In this document: positions 36,101-48,100 of the stretch, piece after piece
How positions within the stretch are numbered: the first letter of the stretch is position 1
How the letters are laid out: each line of letters starts with the position of its first letter
NCBI RefSeq assembly: GCF_017591425.1
Contig: NW_024465751.1
Location: 9,486,001-9,550,000, forward strand
Direction of reading: 5' to 3'
Source of the DNA: Ochotona curzoniae
Lineage: Eukaryota; Chordata; Mammalia; Lagomorpha; Ochotonidae
DNA: 64,000 nt
The notes under the pieces: generated by a model
Databases searched by the model: none
What the model was told of the DNA's origin: nothing
The model's input: only the letters and a program-made list of their open reading frames with translations
Made by a program: the position numbers and the translations under genes

Positions 36101-39100
36101 ACAAAAACAGTTACAAGACTATATATCCCTCCTTTTGCAGCAAAATAAAATAAAACAAACCCAAACCTTAAAAACACATTAGAGAACCAGGACTGGGACA
36201 GGCGTGACTAGACAGAGTGGTACCCACTGGCACATGTGTGTGCTGGACTGGGGCATGGTTGGGTTGAACTAGGCTTCAATGCTCATTGACATGTATGAGA
36301 GCTGAATGGGATGTGGGACAGAATGGACCAGTCTGCTGTTTATACTGGCAAGCACAGGAACCAGGGCAGGGGACAGGCCTAGTAGGGATTATTGTGGGTC
36401 ACTCCAACTAGGCTACAACTCCCACTGGTTTGCGTGGGGACCGAGTGTGCAGTGGGCAAGATCAGGCTGGACTACAACACCCATTAGTTTGCGTGGAAGA
36501 CAGAGCTAGAGACAACTGACCCAGCAGTTGCAACTAACATTGTGCTCAAAGGCCGATTTGGGCGACAGTCTGTGTGGACCCTGTATTGCATGCACACACA
36601 AGGATCAGGTCTGGGATCACCTCAGATGAAATTTCTTTGGGAATTCCCCCCAACTGAACCACTGGACTCAGAATTCCAACCATTGAGAAAATTGCAGGTT
36701 CCACAGTCTGACCATGGAATGCATGTATCAGAGCTGGGTCTTCTCCGTGGCTTAGATGGAGCAGTGGACAGAATATCCAGATGCACATGGAGGATACGGC
36801 AGTACACTGGAGCCTGCAGAAGCTATCTGGTACCATAACAGGACAAAAGACAGAACAAATCGATCAACTACCCCAGCCAAGAGTTGACAGTGAATATCCA
36901 GGCAAATGGAAACTATAAGGTGGACTATGTCAGCCAGTGCATTCTGGAGAGATTTCACCATGATTGGAGTGGCAAGATCAGAAGCAATACAGCACTGTTG
37001 AATTATCAAAACCACTTGAGCAGGACCCTTGGAGCATACCCTACATCAGGGAACCTGGGATGGTTGGGAGGCTGGGTGGGGCTTCTCCCCTTATCTCTCC
37101 CCGCCCCCCAAATACAGGAAGGAAAAAAGAGAATATGAAAACAATGTACCCTAATCAAATATGTAAAAATTATCAAAAATAAAATTTATACAACTAAAAA
37201 AAAAAAAAAACACTGAATGCTCAGTGACTTGGAAAGTGCTTCAGCAATGGAAAAGGTTACATACATTAACGTACACCTGTGACCCCACAACTTCACCTCT
37301 AGAAAAGTATTCCATAGAAAAATGGCAGTGAGCTTGTGAAGTGTAAACAAGGAAATTCCCTGCAGCACTGTGCATGATGCTGAAAAGACCACAAGCACTT
37401 CCAGCTGGGAATGCTGAGTCAACTGCCACGGCCAACATCAATTTTGATCCAGATGGGAAAGATAGCAATAACTTTATGTTGCGACCCAGCACAGTGGCCC
37501 AGGGGCTAAATCCTCTCCTTGCAACCACCGGGATACCATACGGGTGTCAATTCACGTCCCAGCTGCTCCACTTCCCACCAAGCTCCCCGCTTGGGGCCTG
37601 GGAAAGCAGTCGAGGATGGCCCAAAGCCTTGGGACCCTGCACGTGCATGGGAGACCTGGAAGAAGCCCCTGACTCATGGCTTTGGATTGGTCCAGCTCTG
37701 GTCATCGCAGCCTCTTGCAGAGTAAACCAGTGGATGGAAGATCTTTTTCTCTGTCTTTCCTTCTCTCCAATAAAAATGAATAAATCTTTTTTAAAAATTA
37801 TGTAAAAAGGGCCCGGCAAGGTAGCCTAGTGGCTAAAGTCCTCACCTTGCAAGCACAAGATCCCATACAGGATCCCATGCAGTTCATGTCCTGGCAGCCC
37901 TGCTTCCCATCCAGCTCCTACTTGTGGCCTGGGAAAGAGGCTTGGCTCAGCTCCAGCCATTGCAGCCACTTGAGGAATGAATCAGCAGACAAAAGATCTT
38001 CCTCACTGTCTCTCTTCCTCTCTGTATATCTGACTTTCCAATAAAAATAAATAAATCTTAAAAAAATGCAGAAAATGCAAAAATGTCCATGTTACATATA
38101 GCTAGACAGAAAAAGTAAATTGCAGAATGTGAACGTATTAATGGGTTTCTGAGAAGTCATGTGCATGTGAGGGCACGCACTGACACTCAGAAGCAAGTAT
38201 GCGTGCACAAAGACGCGTGAGTGCAGAGAGAGTCTGCGAGGACCTCCCCTTAGCTACTCACAAAGTGGCCTCTTCCACCCACTTACTGATTAGTTGAGAG
38301 GCACAGACAGCACTCCTATCAACTGGCTCTCTCCAGACCAAAGGCAGGAGCTGTCACCTCCAGCCAGGTCTCCCACACGGGTGGCAGGTCCCCACCTACT
38401 TAAGCCATCACATTGCCACCAACAGCCTGCGTGAACAGGAAGCCAGAGTCAGAACTGGAGCCAGGCATCACAGCCCAGTGCTCCAACGTGGGACTCTGAC
38501 GTGGGACTCCGAAGTGGGGCTCCGAAGTGGGGCTCCGACGTGGGGCTCCGACGTGGGACTCTGACATGGGGCTCCGAAGTGGGGCTCCGACGTGGGGCTC
38601 CGAAATGGATATAGTCATCTCACCTGGCAGCCTGACCACTATCTCCCAACAGCCACCCTCCCATGGCACTGCCTCCTGCAGGAACCTTCTCCACTTCTCT
38701 AGTACACAGGCTCAGGCCCAAAAGCTGTTTCTCTCCAAGGTATCCACTTGTAATCTTCTCCTACCCCTGCCAAAAGCCTGCCTGTCTTAGCTCTGCAAAC
38801 ACCACAGGGGGTTTTAAGCACACGCTCCCTATTACTAACGGGAGAGATCCCAGAGAAGAGAGCGAAACCACAAGTCAAGTGTTGCGGTAGAGAGAGAGGG
38901 AGAAAACAGTCAAGAGCCTGGTCCCCTCTCAGTCCCTCCACTTCCCACTGTTTCCGCCTTGACAGAATGGACACAAATGGAGTGTGGACCTGACTGCACA
39001 AACAGTCAACCCTTCCAAATGCCAGCCAAGAAGGGCCAGCTCTGCAGTATAGTGGGTTGAGGTGCCACCTGCAACACTGGTATCCCATACAGGGGTGCTG

Positions 39101-42100
39101 ATTCAAATCCTGGCTGCTCTGCTTCCAGCTCCCTGCCAAAATGCCCCTGGAATGCAGCGCAGGACGGCCCTCGGCACTGGGTCCCTGGCACCCACTTGGG
39201 AGGCTCCTGGCTCCTGGTTTCAACCCAGCCCAGCCCTGACTACTGCAGCCAACTGGGAGTGAATCAGCAGATAGACAACCAAACTCTGTCACTCTGTAAC
39301 ATTACTTTTCTTTTCTTTTTTTTTTTTTTTAAGACTTACTTATTTTTATTACAAAGTCAGATATACAGAGAAGAGGAGAGACAGAGGAAAAGCTTCTGTC
39401 CAATGATTCACTCCCCAAGTGACTGCAATGGCCAATGCTATGCCGATCCGAAGCCAGGATCCAGGAACTTCTTCCGGGTCTCCCACATGAGTGCAGGGTC
39501 CCAAAGCTTTGGGCCATCCTCAACTGCTTTCCCAGGCCACAAGCAGGGAGCTAGATGGGAAGTGGAGCTGCCGGGACTAGAACCAGCACCATATGGGATC
39601 CCGGAGCGTTCAAGGCGAGGACTTTAGCCGCTAGGCCATGCTGCTGGGACCTGTAACATTACTTTACAAATAAATAATCTTTATTAAAGTAATAATAAAT
39701 AAATACCACCTAAAAGACAGGGGGGCTGGGGCCCACCTGCCAGGAGGAGTTTCCCTGCTGGCCAGTGGACACCATCACTAACGGGGAGTGAACGACTTGT
39801 GAACTGGCCTCAACAGTGACGATCTGCAGCCTGCTCAATGGTTCAGGCCATTCCCAGATACAGGCAGTGGATGAGCTTGAGAAGGAAACCAGGCCTGTAC
39901 TGGGAACTGTCAACTTAGAGCACAGGTGTACTCTAAAAGGAGCCATACTCCCTGAGCTGGCACAGTGTTGGCTCAGCTGCCAGGGAAAGGGCCCGGAGAG
40001 GCCAGGGGAAGGGCCCAGCAAGGCCAGGGGAAGGGCCCAGCAAGGCCAGGGGAAGGGCCTGGCGAGGCCAGATGAAGGGCCGCTGGAACAGAGGGGATCT
40101 GCTCCTTGTTGTTGTCTCCATCCACTCGGCAAGGCCTAAGCATCTCCTATCACAGATGGCATTGTGGCGGGGATGCACCTACCGCAGGGGATGGGGAATT
40201 TTGCTACAGGCTTCCCACCTAGGCGACCAGGAGAAACTATGGAGGAGGTACAGGACCACGAGCCTTTTCCTGCAAGCTTCCCTGGACAGGGAGCAAAAGC
40301 ACCCTGGAAACCACAGAGCTGACTGACAATGGAGATGAGTCCAGCGTTGACACACAGCTGGCAACCGAGGGTAGAAATGGTCACAGGCCATGCTTCTAGA
40401 GGACCAGGCCTAGCGATGTCCCTGACACCAGCAGAGTGTTTCGCTACCTCCCTGAAGCCTTACAACCTCACCTGCCACAGAGGAAACAAGAGGCAAGTCA
40501 CACAGCTGAAAACTCGGAGGACTAGGGTTTAAGCCTCATTTACCAGACTCCAACCCAGGCCCCAACCAAAGCCCTGCAGGGTGTGCACTTAAGGGTTAGA
40601 GTGGCTCATGTGCAGGCAGAGAAAGCAGGAACATGAGCTCAGGGCTGGCACTGTGGCACACCAAGCTAAGCCTCCATCTATAGCACCTAAACACATATGA
40701 GCACCAGTTCAAGCCCGGCTGTTCCACTTCCAATCCAGGTTCCTGCTAACGTGCCTGGGAAGGCAGAGGAAGATGGCTCAAGTGCTTGGGCCCATGTGCT
40801 CCTGTGGGAGACCCAGAAGAAGCTCCTGCCTCTAGCCTGGCCCAGCCCTGGATGTTATAACCATCTGGAGAGTGAATCATTCTTTCTGTCTCTGTTTTTC
40901 CTCCTCTCTAACTCTGACTCTCAAATAAATAAATAAACAAATGAGCTCTTTGAGGGCAAAGTGTTTAGTTGGTGGTGTGTCAGACTAAACACCTGACAGC
41001 CCATTTACCAAGGGTTCCAAGCCCTCCCCACCGTAGCTGTCACTTAAACTTCCGGAAGCCCACAGAGCACTGGCAGATGACAAGGAGGCCCCAGGGCACC
41101 TCTGTCTGACCAAGCTTACCCAGATCACAGGTCCGTCCCCAGGCCTCGCCTGTTGCTTCCAGATAGGGATCTACAAAAGACAGTAACCAGGAACTTTGAT
41201 AAGCCACACCTTCAGCTACGCCACTACTACAATATGAAGAGCAATACATTTATGAGAAACGAAGGATTTCTAAGCAATCAACAGTTAAAGAATGAAAGAG
41301 AGACTGGAGTGCAAAAGCAGGCATTTGGCCTGGCAGGGAGGTCAGCCGAGACTTCTGTCGGAACCTCTGGGTTCAACACGTGGTCCCAGTCCTGTCTATG
41401 CAGAAGGAGGGTGGCAGTAGCGACAGCTCAGTGGGTGGGCCCCGTGGGCCCCTGTGGGAGACCCAGAGTGCCTAGCTCCCAGCTTCAGCTTGGCCCAGGT
41501 CTGCTCATTTTGGTCATCGAGGAATCAATTAGCAGATGGCAGCTCCACCTCTCTGCCTCTTACAGAAATAACCTTTAAAGATAAAATATTTTTTTAAGAT
41601 TTATTTTTAACTGAAAGACCAATTTACAGAGGAGAGACACACAGAAAGAACTTCCATCCACTGGTTCACTTCCTAAGTGGCCGCAATGGCCAGAGCTGAA
41701 CCCATCTGAAGCCAATAGGTTCTTCCAGGTCTCCTACATGGGTGCAGGGTCCAAGGTCTTGGGCCGTCCCAGACTACTTTCCCCAGGCCACAAGCAGGGA
41801 GCTGGACACAGCTGGCACTCCTAGGGGATCCCAGCACACACAGGGGGAGACTTAGCTAACTGAACCATGGCACCAGCCCCTAAAGATAAAAACATCTTAT
41901 AAAGAAATACAGGCTCAGCCATGAAAAAGAATGAAATTATTCAATGTGAAGGCAAATGGTCCCAACTAGAGACCATTTTGCTCAGTGAAATAAGCCAATC
42001 CCAAAAGGACAATGACATATGCTCTCGCTGATAAAAAGCATCTTTCATGCAAACTGTAAGATCAATAGTCCTTTCAGGCCCAGTGCAATGGCCTAGCAGC

Positions 42101-45100
42101 TAAAGTCCTCGCCTTGCACGTCCGGGATCCGGGATCCCATATGGGCACTTGTTCTAATCCTGGCAGCTCTGCTTCCCATCCAGCTCCGTGCTTGTGGCCT
42201 AAGAAAGCAGTCAAGGATGGCCCAAAGCTTTGGGACCCTGCACCTGCCTGGGGGACCTGGAAGAAGTTTCTGGCTTCAGATTGGCTCAGCTCCAGCTATT
42301 GCGGCCACTTTGGGAGTGAATCATCTGACAGAAGATCTTCCTCTCTGTATATCTGACTTTGTAATGAAAATAAATAAATCTTAAAAAAATTTTTAACGAA
42401 AGATCAGTCGTCCTTTCAATACAGTTTTTGCTGGAACCCATGGGTTTTGATATTGTTTCTTTTCATTTCTTCAAAATAGTTTATTTTCTCTTATTAAATT
42501 CTTCACTGACACATAGATAACATCGTAGATCATTTTCTCCAAGAAGCGTTTTTGTTTTTTCATTTCTCCATCTACACATTGGTTATTCAGTAGCATGTTA
42601 CTTAACTCCAAGGTGCTGTAAATCTTTTGTTTTATCTTCATTCCTGATGTTGACTTCGTTTCATGCATTCTTATTTAAGGGAATGTATAGTAACAGCGTA
42701 AGGGAGACTATCATTTCCAGATGTGAAGATACAATGCAGTATGTATCTCTATTTCCAAATCAAAGATGGACTCCCAATGAAACTGTAGAATATATTTATT
42801 TTTTTAAAGATTTATTTGTTTTTATTGCAAAGTCAGACATACAGAGAGGAGGAGAGACAGAGGAAGATCTTCCACCTAATGATTCACTCCCCAATTGACT
42901 GTAATGGCCAGTGCTGTGCCGATCTGAAGCCAGGAGCCAGAAGCTTCTCCCACATGGGTGCAGGGTCCCAAGGCTTTGGGCCGTCCTTGAATGCTTGCCC
43001 AGGCCACAAGCAGGGAGCTGGATGGGAAGTGGAGCTGCTGGGATTAGAACCGGCACCCATATGGGATCCCAGCGCATGCAAGGCAAGGATTTTAAATGCT
43101 AGGCCACCGGCCCGGGCCCCAAATATATCTTGACGATAGGATGCTGGACTGTCTGCCAGCTGTCTTTACCAGCAATGCCAGGACACAAATAACAGAACGA
43201 TGTACTTATGAAGGACTATACTAGTGTAATAATACAGGAGAAGCAAGTTGGGGAGAGGGGATATGAGAAAGGGATAGGGGAAATCCCAGAGCCTATGGAA
43301 CTGTACCATAAAATTAAAAAGAAAAGAAAAAAAAAGAAAAGAAACATAGGGGCTGTTGCTGTGGTACAGTACATTAAGCTGCTGCCTAGGAAGTCGACAA
43401 CCATGCGAGACTTTCAGGTTCAAGTGTGGAGTACACCATACTTCCAAGCCATCTCTCTCCCTACTAATGTACCTGTAAGGCAGTGGACGATAGCCATGTG
43501 CTTGCTCCCTGCCGGGGAGGCCCAGACGGAGCTGCTGGCTCTTGCCTTGGGCCTGGCCTACCCCTGGTGGTCGTGGGCACTTGGCAAAGTGCAGCAGGGA
43601 AGAGTCTGCAACCAGTCCGTTCAACCAGACAACTCTTTAAACAGCAAACCAAAAACACCTTTTAACAATGGAAAGAGCCCAGCATGATGACTCACTGGCT
43701 GAATCACCTCAGCGGTGAAAAAGCTCTAAGTCCGCATCCAAAGTGTAAACATCATCACAACCGTCCTCACATACCGAACTCTCCTAACTCAACTATGCCC
43801 TGTAAGGAAAAAAATCTCATCTGAAACCAACTTTTAAACGCCCCTGTGTTTCAGAAAGCACAAATATCCAGCTTCCCGTGGGTTCTTTCCGCAGTCACTT
43901 ATCCACTTACCATCTTTCTCTCATTAGAGATGAAGACAGCATAGCACTCTTCCAAAGGGTACTGGTCATGGTTCTTGATGTGCTCACAGAGCTTCCAAAC
44001 ATTTTCCTCACTGAAATCAAATAATTGTCTAATCAGTATCATTACACGAGATCACTGTCTGTGTCCTTCAAATGGGGACAAATGACTGGTGGCGTCGCCA
44101 TTAAAAAATACGAGAAGAGACCTTAACCATCAGCTCGTCCAACCGCTGGCTGACCCCTGATTCTCCCCTGCGAGCAACATCCTGGACAAGCCACGAACCA
44201 TTCTGGGTAGGGGCACGTCCCCTGCACACTGAGGAAATGCTGCAACTTTCTCAACTTTACACATGGGCACTTGAGATACAGCTGGAAACCCAACTCAGTC
44301 ACTTACAAGGTTAAGAGGCTTTGAACAGCTCAACTTCTCTGAAAATCTGCTCATCTGTAACATAGACATAATTATACCACATTGTAAAGATTCCCTGCAT
44401 GTGCGTGAACACCAGTGCTTACCTCCCTCCCTCCCATCCTGTTTCCTGGGAGAAGGCAAGAGGCAGGCCGGGCCAGCTGCGAGAGCGCCTGAGATGGCCA
44501 TGGCAGTGGTCATCTGGAGGTCATCCCCTCGAAGTCCTGGAGGCCTGCCACCTGTGTATCCTGGCATCTCATGCCTTTCCCGGTCTGCTCTGGATGCCAC
44601 TGAAGGAGTCTGGCATCAGCAGCCCAGGCTCTCCTGTCCAGCTGGTGTCAGCTGTTGGGCTCCCTGACTTCAGGGACCAGAGCCCGTGGGTGTGCGCCCT
44701 GGCCTCGGTGCACACAGCCATTCAGGGGCCACTGCCTTCGCAGACTCTTTTTTTTTTTTTGAGATGCATTTCTTTCTATTTGAAATGCAGATTTAGACAG
44801 TAATATAACAGAGAAAGATCTACCATTCACTGGTTCACTCCTCAAATGGCTGCAATAGCTGAAGCTGGGCTAATCTGAAGCCAGGAGCCAGGAACTTCTT
44901 CAGGAGGGCTTTCTTCCATGTGGGGACAGGAGTCCAATGACCTGAACCATCTTCTGCTGCATTCCAAGGCACCTTAGCAGAGAGCTAGACTGGAAACAGA
45001 GCAACCAGGACTCAAAGTGGCACCCATAATGGATGTTGGCATCACAAGTGGAGACTTAACCTTCCATGTTACGGCACTAGCCCCTTTTGCTCAACTCTTG

Positions 45101-48100
45101 TGCAAAGGAGAGACACATACCCAATAGCACAGCAAAGATAAGCCTGCCCATTCTAGTGAACCAGGCAAAGATCACAAATACATCTCCAAAAATCCAAATG
45201 AATCCAGCAACTTCCCAGAACAATGAGGACCATACATGTTGGCCTAACAGGCTGGTCAAATCAGTTCTCTTACAGATCCAGGCCCTTCCCTCCAGTCAAC
45301 ATCAAAGACCAGCCCAGCCTGCCACAGCTCAGCTCTGCAAGCCTTGGACAGGCTCCCTGCGCAAGCTTTGCAAAAAGCAGCAGACAATCCACATGCACGG
45401 GCTCCAGCCACCTAGAAGGGAGAGGCGCACGAGGCCCCAGGCTCCTGACTGCAGCCTGACCCATCTCTGGGCACTGCAGCCATCTGTGGAGTGAGCAGTG
45501 CATGCAAGATATCCACCAGAGCTCTCTCTGCAACTCTTTCAAGTAAAAAAAAAAAAGAAAGGGCTCAGCGATGTGGCCTAGTGGCTAAAGTCCTCACCTT
45601 GAATGCACCAGGATCCCATACGGGTGCTGGTTCTAATCCCGCCAGCCCAGCTTCCCATCCAGCTCCCTGCTTGTGGCCTGGGAAAGCATTGGAGGACAGC
45701 CCAAAGCCTTGGGACCCTGCACCTGCGTGGGAGACCCGGAAGAGCTCCTGGCTCCTGCCTCCGGATTGGCTCAGCACCAGCCATTGTTGTTACTTGGGGA
45801 GTGAATCATCAAACGGGAGATCTTCCTCTCTGTCTCTCCTCCTCTCTGTCTCTCCTCCTCTCTGTATATCTGACTTTGTAATAAAAATAAGTAAATCTTT
45901 TTTAAAAATACAAATAAAAAAGAAAGAAGAAAAAGTTCTCTGCTTCCTTTAGCAAAGGGACATGAGCACTCCTGACTGGAAAGAATTAGATGCAGAAATA
46001 TGGTGGTGCATCCAAGAATTCCACAGAAAGCCCCGAGTAGGATTGTCCAATCTCCTGAAGTAAGGGGGCCTCATTTTACAGAAAGCTTTTTTTCAAGGCT
46101 GGCATTGTGGCATAGTAAGCAAAACAACACCAGCATCCCATATGGGTGCCAGTTCATGATCTGACTGCGCCATTTGCAATCCAGCTCCCTGCAAACGGCT
46201 CCCGAAAAGCAGCAAGTGAGGAGTCAGATAGAAGCCAGGAATGGAGAACTCAGTTCCCATGTTCCATGTTCTAACTGCATGGCCCATCAGCTACTTCCTC
46301 CCAGAGTACACCTCGGCGGGGGACTGGAGCTGGGAGTGCAGCCAGGACTGGCACCCAGGCAGTCTCATGAGCAAGGTGCACACCCGGGCCGCAGCCTAGC
46401 CCCACCAAGTTCCCAGCTTATACGTCCCACTGAAACAATGCTGGCTGTCCCACCTGCATGCCACATTGAAGCAGCCAGGAACAATCTCCTGTTAGCATTA
46501 CCCTCCTTTTCTTTAAGGTTTCTTAGTTATTTTAGGGAAAAACAAGACCACAGGGGAAAGTTACAGTGTCTACATTTGATATTTTAAGCCCAGTCACATG
46601 CAGCATTGAGACAAGCAGACAAAGCCACAACTTGTTCACAGAAAGGTGTGTTTTCACAAAACGACGCCAACACTCAGTCTGCGATTTCCTTCATTTTTTC
46701 TTTCTCTTCTTTAAGATTTATTAATTTTTAAAAAGATTTTATTTTTATTGGATAGTAAGACACACATAAAGGAGGAAAGACAGAGAGGAAGATCTTCCAT
46801 CTGATGATTCACTCCCCAAGCGGCTGCAACATCCAGAGCTGAGGCAATTTGAAGCCAGGATCCTGGAGCCTCCTGTAGGTCTCCCATGCAGGTGCAGGGT
46901 TCCAAGGCTTTGGGCCATCCTCGACTGCTTTCCCAGGCCACAAACAGGGAGCTGGATGAGAAGTGGTGCCTCCAGGATTAGAACAGGCGCCCACATGGGA
47001 TCCCGGCGTGTGTAAGGTGAGGACTTTAGCCACTAAGCTACTGTGCTGGGCCCAATTTATTTGTTTTTATTGGAAAATCAGATATACAGATAGGAGAGAC
47101 AAAGAAAAAGATATTTCCAAGTGCTGACTCATTCCCCAAGCGGCCACAACGGCCAGAGCTGTGCCAATCTAAAGCCAGGAGCTTCTTCCAGATCTCCAAC
47201 ACGGATGCAGGATTCCAAGGCTTTGGTCCATCCTCCATTGCTTTCCCCATTACAAGCAAGGAGCTGGATAGGAAGCAGGGTGGCCAGGATTAGAACCAGT
47301 GCCCATATGGGATCCCGGCATGTCAAGGCAAGGACTTTAGCCACCAGGCTATTGCACCAGGCCCCTTTCCTTTCTTTTTAGTGTGTGTGGTGTAGGTAAC
47401 TACAGGGAGCTGGATGGGAAGCAGGACTGCCGGAATTAGAACCGGCACCCATATGGGATCCCTGCACATAAAGGCAAGGACTTTAACTACTATGCTATCA
47501 CGCCGGGCCCATGTGTAGGCAACTACAAACTGGGCTTTGACAGTCTGTGTGGTGCTGTGAGTGGAGTGTCGATGTAGTCAATCTGAGTAGAGGTGCTCAT
47601 TAGAAAAAATATGAGAAAAGAAAAAAGATGGGTGAGGCTGGCATTGTTGCCAGGCATATCAAGCCACCACTTGTAGCACTGGCAGCCCCTAAAAGTTTAT
47701 CTAGTGATGGCTCAACAAGTTAATCCTCCCCTTCCAAGAGCCAGGATCCCATACGGCGCCAGTTCGTGTCCCATCTGCTCCACTTCCCATTCAGCTCCAT
47801 GCTTGTGGCCTGGGAAAGCAGCGGAGGACGGCCCTATGCCTTGGGACCCTGGAAGCTTCTGGCTCCTGGCTTCAGATTGGCTTAGCTCTGGTCATTGTAG
47901 CCATTTGGGGAGTGAACCAGCAGATTGAAGATCTTTCTGTCCCTCTCTCTCTCCATAAAATCCAATAAAAAATAAATAAACCATTAAAAAAAACAGGAAG
48001 TGGAGCAGTACCAGCACGGCAGGAAGAGGCTCAACCCACTATGCCACAGCCAACTTCTCTACCCTTCAAATAAAGCAAAGAAATTCACAAAATTTAAGTA

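Larger units (their letters stand above)
36043..41119 (-). other. NTAQ1: NTAQ1 intron 3
   Basis: 5.1-kb phase-0 intron carrying copy C of the polyadenylated repeat, six CSINEs, and two minisatellites (38488 and 39980). Confidence 0.95.
41171..43910 (-). other. NTAQ1: NTAQ1 intron 2
   Basis: 2.7-kb phase-0 intron filled almost entirely with CSINE and L1 pieces. Confidence 0.95.

Noticed and set aside
38488..38604. CRISPR-like array of short regular repeats
   Set aside because: Units are contiguous 13-mers without unique spacers, in a mammalian intron; it is a minisatellite.
38699..39292. 197-codon minus-strand open frame
   Set aside because: Overlaps a CSINE and unique intronic DNA; no family similarity.
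42471..42668. 65-codon minus-strand frame that looked like a conserved protein
   Set aside because: It matches an internal L1 ORF2 segment and is a broken retrotransposon piece, not a host gene.
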